This document shows positions 6,427-11,964 of a stretch of 11,964 nt of DNA, one piece after another (position 1 is the first letter of the stretch; the number at the start of each line of letters is the position of its first letter). The notes beneath the pieces are model-generated. The model saw only the letters and a list, made by a program, of their open reading frames with translations, did no database searches and was not told the DNA's origin. The position numbers and the translations under genes were made by a program. The stretch comes from CADEEV01 sp032127875 (lineage in GTDB: Bacteria > Acidobacteriota > Vicinamibacteria > Fen-336), in NCBI GenBank assembly GCA_032127875.1, contig JAQBHI010000086.1:1-11964 (forward strand), written 5' to 3'.

Positions 6427-7470
6427 ATGACCCTGGTCATGGTCCAGGGCCACGTGTTCGAGGCGTTGCTCTCGCCCCTGGCGCGCGCCGACCGGCTGTA
6501 CCAGCTTCAGCTCGTCTTGCACGGCTCGACGGCGCCCGGCTTCCTGTTCGCCTCGGGCTTCGTCGCCGGCCTGCCTCGCTCGCCGTTGTCGCTGCGAGCT
6601 AGCGCGCGGCGTGCCCGGCGTCTCCTGTTCGTGCTAGGCGTTGGCTATGCGCTGCACCTGCCCTACCTCTCGCTCGCGAAGACGCTCGTGGCGACACCGG
6701 CCGAAAAGACCGCGTTGTTCGCGTGCGACGCCTTGCAGTTGATCGCGGCGACGCAGCTTTTCGTGCTGCTGTTGCAGTGGCTGATCGGCCTGCGTTGGCA
6801 ACTGGCGGCCGGGGCGCTCACCATCGTGATCCTCGCCGTGGGCCCCTTCGTGTTCAGCTCGGGACTTTCGGGTCAGATTCACCCGGCCCTCGGCGCCTAC
6901 CTCGACGACTCACACGGCTCGCACTTTCCGCTGTTCCCGTACGCCGCCTTCGTCCTCGCGGGGACCATGGCCGGCGCGGCCCTGGGCCGCCAGGGGGCAC
7001 GGACCCGGCGGCGCCGCGGGCTCGCCTGGTCTGCAGGCCTGTTACTGTTCGGCTTCCTGCTGTCGCTGGCCCTGTCCGGGCGCGTCGACTTCTGGCACAT
7101 CTCGCCCGGCTATGTGCTGCTGCGCCTCGGCGGCCTGATCCTGGTGCTGCTCGGCATCGAACTCCTCACGGATCGCGGCCTGCCCGGCATCCCGGCCATG
7201 GCCCTGCTCGGCCACGAGACGCTGCTGGTCTTCTGTCTGCACCTGTACTTCCTGTTCGGCGGCGTGCTGGGCAGCGCACCCCTGGCTGGCTTTGCGCGCG
7301 AGCTCGGGTTCGCCTCGACGTGTGTCGTCCTGGTGGCAATGCTGCCTGTGCTTCTCGCCGCGGCGTGGAGCTGGCATGCCCTGAAGGCTCGCTTTCCGCA
7401 CGGCGCCAGCGACCTGCTGGCGTTCCTGACGACGGCCTTCGTCGCCGAGTTCCTGACGCGCCCTTGGTAG
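6427..7470 (+). CDS. Multi-pass membrane acyltransferase, HGSNAT/DUF1624-like
   Basis: An integral membrane protein of at least 347 residues with about ten hydrophobic segments. The N-terminal motif AFRGLMTLVMVQGH, with its likely catalytic His in QGH, and the later segment SHFPLFPYAAFVLAGTMAGAALG match the heparan-alpha-glucosaminide N-acetyltransferase/DUF1624 group, which transfers acetyl or acyl groups to sugars across a membrane. ATG 6427 is the first standard start, but it would cut off the conserved YIDAFRG part encoded at 6403-6426. The same frame is open back to the selenoprotein stop TAG 6379-6381 with no ATG, GTG or TTG, so initiation is probably non-canonical (ACG 6382, ATC 6406 or CTG 6424). 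Substrate unknown; envelope sugar modification would fit the nearby mannosyltransferase (inference). Confidence 0.8.
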   Translation: MTLVMVQGHVFEALLSPLARADRLYQLQLVLHGSTAPGFLFASGFVAGLPRSPLSLRASARRARRLLFVLGVGYALHLPYLSLAKTLVATPAEKTALFACDALQLIAATQLFVLLLQWLIGLRWQLAAGALTIVILAVGPFVFSSGLSGQIHPALGAYLDDSHGSHFPLFPYAAFVLAGTMAGAALGRQGARTRRRRGLAWSAGLLLFGFLLSLALSGRVDFWHISPGYVLLRLGGLILVLLGIELLTDRGLPGIPAMALLGHETLLVFCLHLYFLFGGVLGSAPLAGFARELGFASTCVVLVAMLPVLLAAAWSWHALKARFPHGASDLLAFLTTAFVAEFLTRPW

Positions 7471-7480
7471 CGGATAGAAT
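7453..7480 (+). promoter_or_regulatory. Possible promoter of the phosphotransferase fusion gene
   Basis: CTGACG (7453-7458), a 16-nt spacer and TAGAAT (7475-7480) resemble a sigma70 promoter, with four and five matches to consensus. The expected transcription start near 7487 is only a few bases before the TTG start 7491, so the mRNA would be almost leaderless. A similar TATAGAAT lies at 3837-3844 just before the lipoprotein gene. Confidence 0.3.
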
Positions 7481-7490
7481 CCGGCCGCCC

Positions 7491-10400
7491 TTGCCGATAC
7501 TGCGTCTGGACGAGATCGGTGCCTCCGACCTTGCACGCGTCGGCGGCAAGGCCTTCGTCCTCGCGCGGATGAAGAAGCAGGGCTTTGCCGTTCCCGACGG
7601 CTTCGTGCTGACGGCGGGCGCTGCGTTCGACGCAGCCGCAAAGGACGCGTTGCTCGGCGCGTTTCGGAAGCTGGGGGGGGCCGTGGCCGTGCGCTCGTCA
7701 GCGAGCGCCGAGGATCTCGAAGGCGCCAGCTTCGCCGGCCAGTACCAGACGCTGCTCGACGTACGCGACGAGCCTGGCCTGGTGGCCGCGGTGGCAGCTT
7801 GCCTCGCCTCGGCGGCGAACGGCGCCGCGTACGCCGCCGCCCTCGGCGCGAGCGGTTCGGGCCGGATGGCGGTCCTGGTTCAGCGTTTCGTCGAGCCGAC
7901 TCGCGCGGGAGTCGCGTTCACGCAGCATCCCTCCGACGCTTCGGCCCTGCTGGTCGAGTCGCACGCGGGGCGAGGCGAGGCGCTCGTCTCCGGCCGCGTC
8001 ACGCCGGATCGGCATGTCGTGGATCGTGCCAGCGGGCTGGTTCGCGAAAGGCCGGCGCAGGGCGGGTTAGGCGACGACGAGCTTGCCGCCGTGGTGCGCC
8101 TCGCGCGCGAAGCCGAAGCGAGACTCGGCGCAGCGCAAGACGTGGAATGGGCGATCGGATCGGACGGCCTCGTGCTGTTGCAGGCGCGGCCGATCACGGT
8201 GGCGCCGCAGAGCAGCGACCCGCGCGCCCGGCGGCTGACCCGCGCGAACGTCGGCGAGGTGCTGCCCGACCCGGTGACGCCCCTCACCTGGTCCAGTGTC
8301 TGTGCCCTGCTCGAGAGCGGCTTTCAGGCCGTGGCCCGTGAGGCGGGGCTCCTGCCGCGAGGTTTTGAGGGCGGCTCGTTTCTGATTCTGCACCATCGCC
8401 GGCTCTACTTGAACCTGTCGCTGTGCGTCGATGTCGGGCGTCGGCTGCCCGGCATCACCGCAGCGGACGCCGAGCGGTTGATCCTGGGCGCCGGCGCCGC
8501 GAGGGGCGGCAGTCTGCCGCTCACGCTGTCGGCCTTTCCAGCCCTGGGGCGCATGGCCCTGCGGCTGCTGGCACTGGAGCGCCGCCTGCCGCGCGATGTG
8601 AGCGCGGCACAGGCCATCGTGGCGAGCCTGCCGTCGCGCGAAGCGGTTCTAGAGGCTTCTCCTGAACGGCTGCTTCCATTGGTCCGTAGCTTCTTGGCGA
8701 CGGGCGAGGCTGTGGCCCGCACCCACATCGCCACGTCGGGTTCCTCGGCGTTTCGGCTGGCACTGCTCACACGCGTGGTCGAAGCGTGGCTTCCGGGAGA
8801 TCCGGCGGACCTGGTGAATCGGCTCGTGGCGGGCCTGCCCGACGTCGAGAGCGCCGCGCCGACGCTGGCACTCGAGGAGATCGCCTCGGAAGCCGCCGCG
8901 CGTCCCGAGTGGCGCGCGTGGCTGGCCCAGGATGAAAGCGTGGCGGCGCGCTCGTTCGCAGCGGGCGAGATTCCGCCGCCGCTCGACAGGGTTCTCCGCG
9001 GCTTCCTGGATCGCTTCGGCCATCGCGCGCTCTCCGAGGGCGAACTCTCGGCGGCCTCCTGGGAAGACGACCCGACGCCGGTCTTCGCGGCCCTGCAGAC
9101 GCTCCTCGCCGGGTCGCGACCGGCGGGGTTTGGGCACCGGGCCCGAGCCTCCGACCGACGCGCCGACGAGACCGCGGCCCGTCATCGGCTGGGGCCGCTC
9201 CGCGGGGCGATCCTTGCATGGCTGCTGCGCGGCGCGCAGGACGGGATCCGCGAGCGCGAGAAAACCAAGTCCCTCGCGATCAGCCTCGTGGCGTACGGCC
9301 GGCGGCTGGCGCGGGCGAGTGCGGGCGCGCTGGTCCGCCGTGGTCTGCTCGCGTCCGAGGCGGACATCTTCCTGCTGACGCTCGACGAGATTGCGGCGGC
9401 GTTCGAGGGAACGGAAGCCTCGCCTGCCGAGGTCGCCCGGCGGCGGCGGCGGCAGGAACGCGAGGCCGCCCTGCCCGCGCCGCGCGAGGTGGATCTCGAC
9501 GCGCCCGGACCGGACCGGCAGTCGGCGGCGTCCTGGGTTGGCCTGGGCGCGAGCCCCGGCGTCGGCGTCGGTCGCGCCCGCGTGCTAGGCGCCGGCGTCA
9601 CGCCGCGGCTCGAACCCGGCGAGGTGCTGGTGGCCCCCGTTCTCGATGCCGCCCTGGGTCCGCTGCTCGCCTCGGCGGCCGGCGCCGTGGCCGAGATCGG
9701 GGGGATGCTGTCGCACGGCTCGGTCGTCGCGCGCGAGCTGGGTGTGCCGTGCGTCGTGGATCTGCACCACGCCACGCAGCGGATCCGCAGCGGCGACCTG
9801 TTGAGCGTCGACGGCTCCTCGGGCCGGGTGCGCATCCTGGCTGAGGAGCCGTTCGCGAGCGACGCCGCGAGCCAGCCTTCGAGTTTTCCCCCGGCGGATG
9901 CTGCCGATGAACGTCTGCATGCGCTCGAAGCCCATCCGAAGGCGAGAGAGAGCGTGTACTTCAACGCTTACGACCCCGAGGCGGGGGTGGGTATCATTGC
10001 CTCGATGGGCGTTCGCCCTGGCGACCGCGGCGAAGCCGTGCTTGCGCTTTCCCTTCCGAACGACCGCACGCTCTTCGCACTCGCTCTCGCGCGACCGCAG
10101 CGCGCCGACGCCAGCTTCAGCGTCGGCGGGATCGGGGCCGCGTGGTCACCGGTGCGGTTGTTCTTCCGCGGCCGTCTCGCGGCCTGGGAGGCCGGCGAGT
10201 TTCCGCCCGGCCCGCTTCCGCTTCTGCTCGCGCCGCGCACCGTCGAAGTGGATCTCGACGTCGCGTTCGAGCCTTCCTCGCCGGCCATCGACCTCGTGGC
10301 CGGCCTCTCCGAGGAGGCCCGTGGCATCGCCGAGCCGCTGGGCCGGCACCATGTCGAGCAGTCCGGCCGCTTCCGCGGCCACGTGAGGCTCGATGGGCAG

Positions 10401-10850
10401 CGACTTTGGCTCGAAGCGACTGGCAGTCGCGACCATTCCTGGGGCCTGCGCGACTGGTCCGCCGCGGATCATTGGAAGCTGTTCACGGTGCGCTTCGGCG
10501 ACGATCTGACGCTGCACGCCCTGGCCGCCAGCGTGAACGGCCGGCGCCTTGCCGGCGGCTTCGTGTGGCGCGAGGGTCGCATCTTCGCCATCACCCGCGT
10601 GGAGTGCGCTCACGAGCCTGGCTTTGGGCGCCTCGAGCTCGAGGTTCACACCGAAACCGGCGAGCGGCTTGCGCTGCGCGGCACGCGGCAACGCTCGCTG
10701 AGAATTCCCGTCGAACTCGAGCGCCGGCCGCTGCGCCATCTGGCGGGCTCGCCCTACGCGCTCGTCTTGCGCGAGAACTTCACGCGTTACGAGGCGCTCG
10801 GGCGGGTCGCTTACGGCATCGCGGAGTTCGCGGAGCGACCCGCGCCATGA
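7491..10850 (+). CDS. Rifampin-phosphotransferase/PEP-synthase-like enzyme fused to a CrtC/AttH-like domain
   Basis: A 1119-residue fusion. Residues 1-240 are a PPDK N-terminal ATP-grasp domain: GGKAFVLARM (Lys20), AVRSSASAEDLEGASFAGQY (Arg68), DVEWA (217-221) and QARPI (231-235). Residues about 240-690 form a poorly conserved middle domain. Residues about 700-780 are the swivelling phosphohistidine domain, with His742 in GGMLSHGSVVAREL. The PEP-binding barrel of true PEP synthase is absent; ATP, middle and His domains in this order are as in rifampin phosphotransferase, so it may phosphorylate a small molecule. Residues about 815-1119 form a lipocalin-type CrtC/AttH-like domain with DHSWGLRDW at 981-989. 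The start TTG 7491 precedes PILRLDEIGA, 20 bp after the acyltransferase stop. The stop overlaps the next gene by 4 bp (ATGA). Confidence 0.83.
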   Translation: MPILRLDEIGASDLARVGGKAFVLARMKKQGFAVPDGFVLTAGAAFDAAAKDALLGAFRKLGGAVAVRSSASAEDLEGASFAGQYQTLLDVRDEPGLVAAVAACLASAANGAAYAAALGASGSGRMAVLVQRFVEPTRAGVAFTQHPSDASALLVESHAGRGEALVSGRVTPDRHVVDRASGLVRERPAQGGLGDDELAAVVRLAREAEARLGAAQDVEWAIGSDGLVLLQARPITVAPQSSDPRARRLTRANVGEVLPDPVTPLTWSSVCALLESGFQAVAREAGLLPRGFEGGSFLILHHRRLYLNLSLCVDVGRRLPGITAADAERLILGAGAARGGSLPLTLSAFPALGRMALRLLALERRLPRDVSAAQAIVASLPSREAVLEASPERLLPLVRSFLATGEAVARTHIATSGSSAFRLALLTRVVEAWLPGDPADLVNRLVAGLPDVESAAPTLALEEIASEAAARPEWRAWLAQDESVAARSFAAGEIPPPLDRVLRGFLDRFGHRALSEGELSAASWEDDPTPVFAALQTLLAGSRPAGFGHRARASDRRADETAARHRLGPLRGAILAWLLRGAQDGIREREKTKSLAISLVAYGRRLARASAGALVRRGLLASEADIFLLTLDEIAAAFEGTEASPAEVARRRRRQEREAALPAPREVDLDAPGPDRQSAASWVGLGASPGVGVGRARVLGAGVTPRLEPGEVLVAPVLDAALGPLLASAAGAVAEIGGMLSHGSVVARELGVPCVVDLHHATQRIRSGDLLSVDGSSGRVRILAEEPFASDAASQPSSFPPADAADERLHALEAHPKARESVYFNAYDPEAGVGIIASMGVRPGDRGEAVLALSLPNDRTLFALALARPQRADASFSVGGIGAAWSPVRLFFRGRLAAWEAGEFPPGPLPLLLAPRTVEVDLDVAFEPSSPAIDLVAGLSEEARGIAEPLGRHHVEQSGRFRGHVRLDGQRLWLEATGSRDHSWGLRDWSAADHWKLFTVRFGDDLTLHALAASVNGRRLAGGFVWREGRIFAITRVECAHEPGFGRLELEVHTETGERLALRGTRQRSLRIPVELERRPLRHLAGSPYALVLRENFTRYEALGRVAYGIAEFAERPAP

Positions 10851-11707
10851 CGGCGCTGCCGGTCTGGGCACACGAGTTCCTGGCGGCCCCTCTCGCGGCG
10901 CTCCTGGCCCTGTTGCTGCTCGAAGCGGCGTTCGGGTTGCGGCGCGCGGGGGTCGAGTTCCTGGCACTCGTCGCTTACGGCTACGCCCTCGAAGCGGTGG
11001 CGATCCGGGTGTTTGCGTCGCACGCCTACGCCGACGCCTGGCGCGTGGCGCCGGGCGGCGTGCCACTGGCCGTGGCGGCCGTCTGGGCCGCCGTGATCCC
11101 GGCGGCGATCGCGCTGGCGGGTCGGCTGGGGTTCACGGCTCGGCTCACGGGCGCCGCTGCTGCTGCCGTGCTCGCAACCAGCCTGGACCTGCTGGTGGAG
11201 CCTGTGGCGTTGCGGGCGGGGCTCTGGCGCTGGACGCCGCCCGGCCCGTGGCTCGGGGTTCCCATCGGCAACTTCGTGGGCTGGGGCATCATCGTCGGCA
11301 GCTACGCGTGGGGAGCTGCGGCCCCCAGCTTCGGCCCGGCGTCCTTGCTGGCAAGCGCGGCGCGGCGCGGCCTGCTCGCGGCGGCCTCGATCGCGGCCCT
11401 GGTGATCGTCGGCCTGCTGTGGCGCGGCCTCGGCGTGGAGGACCACTTCGTGGGCCGCGGCGGCTGGGTCGCCGGGGTGTTGCTCGCCGCGCTGCTCGTA
11501 CTGCGCTTCGCGCGACCTGTCGCGCCGGCGGGTCCGGCGTTTCCGGCGCTGCTGGCAAGAGCACCTCGAGGCTACCCGCTGGCGGTGTTCGCGTTATTGC
11601 TAGCCACCTTCTCGGCGGACGCAGTGGGGCTGCGCGAGGCGCCACTCGTGGGCCTCGCCCTCGCCGTCTCGGTGACCCTTCTCTTCACCCTCGACGCCGC
11701 TCGGTAG
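10847..11707 (+). CDS. Carotenoid biosynthesis membrane protein, CruF-like
   Basis: A 286-residue membrane protein with about seven to eight hydrophobic segments. It carries the hallmark motifs of the carotenoid-biosynthesis family that includes CruF and the haloarchaeal C50 carotenoid hydratase: LDLLVEPVALRAGLWRW (113-129), then GVPIGNFVGW (137-146). Members add water to the psi end of carotenoids to give a tertiary hydroxyl. ATG 10847 overlaps the stop of the phosphotransferase fusion (ATGA), so the two should be translated together. This link is notable because the fusion ends in a CrtC-like domain, and CrtC also hydrates carotenoids. No phytoene synthase or desaturase is in view, so the actual substrate could be another polyisoprenoid. 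Confidence 0.82.
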   Translation: MTALPVWAHEFLAAPLAALLALLLLEAAFGLRRAGVEFLALVAYGYALEAVAIRVFASHAYADAWRVAPGGVPLAVAAVWAAVIPAAIALAGRLGFTARLTGAAAAAVLATSLDLLVEPVALRAGLWRWTPPGPWLGVPIGNFVGWGIIVGSYAWGAAAPSFGPASLLASAARRGLLAAASIAALVIVGLLWRGLGVEDHFVGRGGWVAGVLLAALLVLRFARPVAPAGPAFPALLARAPRGYPLAVFALLLATFSADAVGLREAPLVGLALAVSVTLLFTLDAAR

Positions 11708-11808
11708 CGAGGCGCGCACGAGGCGCGGTTTTCGAGGCCCACGGGTCCGTTGGCAGCGCAGCGCCAGATTAACCAGAAAGAGGGTGGCGCACGGCGGGGC
11801 GGGTTGGT
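11708..11808. other. Gap between the carotenoid gene and the transposase
   Basis: A 101-bp stretch holding the convergent 3' ends of the two genes. It should contain the end of the insertion element, but no clear inverted repeat, direct repeat or U-tailed hairpin is visible. IS110 elements usually lack obvious terminal inverted repeats, so this does not rule one out. Confidence 0.35.
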
Positions 11809-11964
11809 TCAGGCAGCTGCCTCCAGGGTCACGTTGAAGCCGAGATCGCGGAGGCGTCGGACGTAGTGTCGGCGCAGGCGATCTCCGGCGAGGTGGGCGC
11901 AGTGCCGAGGCCCTAGGTCGTGATAGGGCTGAGCTCCGGCGAGGATGTGCCAAGCGGCTACGCC
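11809..11964 (-). CDS. C-terminal fragment of a probable IS110-like transposase
   Basis: On the minus strand the frame is open from the right edge of the window to TGA 11811-11809, giving 51 residues. The pattern AAWHILAGAQPYHDLGPRH, then YVRRLRDLGFNVTLE, resembles the tail (A-H-L-L, PY-x-x-LG, then RRLxxLGxxVTL) that I recall from IS110-type transposases. The catalytic DEDD part would lie beyond the window. The first partial codon may be internal. The call rests on pattern memory, so it is moderate; the element could be intact or a remnant. Confidence 0.55.
   Translation of the reverse strand, partial: GVAAWHILAGAQPYHDLGPRHCAHLAGDRLRRHYVRRLRDLGFNVTLEAAA

Noticed and set aside
6723..7490. 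N-terminal extension of the phosphotransferase frame through the acyltransferase gene
   Set aside because: It is out of frame with the acyltransferase, is Arg/Pro-rich with no recognisable domain, and the ATP-grasp domain starts properly after TTG 7491.
7673..7680. A G-run in the ATP-grasp domain as a possible frameshift site
   Set aside because: The conserved motifs before and after it (GGKAFVLARM, then AVRSSASAEDLEG) are in the same frame, so no shift is needed.
9870..9950. A split of the fusion into two genes at the linker
   Set aside because: The frame is unbroken, the linker has no well-placed ribosome site, and the nearby ATG at 9907 is not in the coding frame.
10146..11066. A 306-residue leftward frame opposite the fusion and carotenoid genes
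   Set aside because: Crosses two real genes, is Arg-rich and has no recognisable domain.

Overview
The window is GC-rich (clearly above 60 % by eye) bacterial DNA with tightly packed, often overlapping genes. A Gld-type ABC exporter, a soluble GAF histidine kinase, a bacterial protein O-mannosyltransferase, a CruF-like carotenoid protein and a likely selenoprotein together suggest a deltaproteobacterial-type lineage (Myxococcota, Desulfobacterota or Binatota in current naming). That placement is inference, because no rRNA or marker gene is present.

Layout. Positions 1-2504 (minus strand) hold a three-gene ABC export operon: ATPase, ABC-2 permease and a GldG-like accessory protein that runs off the left edge, joined by 4-bp and 1-bp overlaps. 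A 150-bp divergent region (2505-2656) carries two back-to-back sigma70-like promoters whose -10 boxes overlap almost completely. Rightward from there come a soluble GAF/HisKA/HATPase sensor kinase (to 3841), a small lipoprotein of unknown function (3868-4371), and a GT39/PMT-type membrane mannosyltransferase (4368-5624) overlapping it by GTGA. A strong GC hairpin follows at 5635-5662.

Positions 5719-6381 hold the most striking gene. It encodes a two-domain thioredoxin-fold protein of the protein disulfide oxidoreductase (glutaredoxin-like) family. The first cysteine codon of its CxxC motif is TGA, and the reading frame continues intact for 77 further codons with conserved family features. Immediately after the TGA the mRNA can fold into a two-part hairpin with a GGUCC loop 17 nt downstream, which fits the bacterial SECIS description. 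I read it as a UxxC selenoprotein that conventional gene callers would split into two pieces or call a pseudogene.

Next comes a multi-pass acyltransferase (HGSNAT/DUF1624-like). Its conserved N-terminus lies in the same frame directly after the selenoprotein stop and has no ATG, GTG or TTG start. Then follow a large protein (7491-10850) joining a rifampin-phosphotransferase/PEP-synthase-like module to a C-terminal CrtC/AttH-like lipocalin-type domain, and a CruF-family carotenoid biosynthesis membrane protein (10847-11707) overlapping it by ATGA. The last two are probably co-translated and may act on the same polyisoprenoid or lipid, but this is inference. The right edge (11809-11964, minus strand) holds the C-terminal end of a probable IS110-like transposase.

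No CRISPR array, tRNA, rRNA or phage gene was seen.
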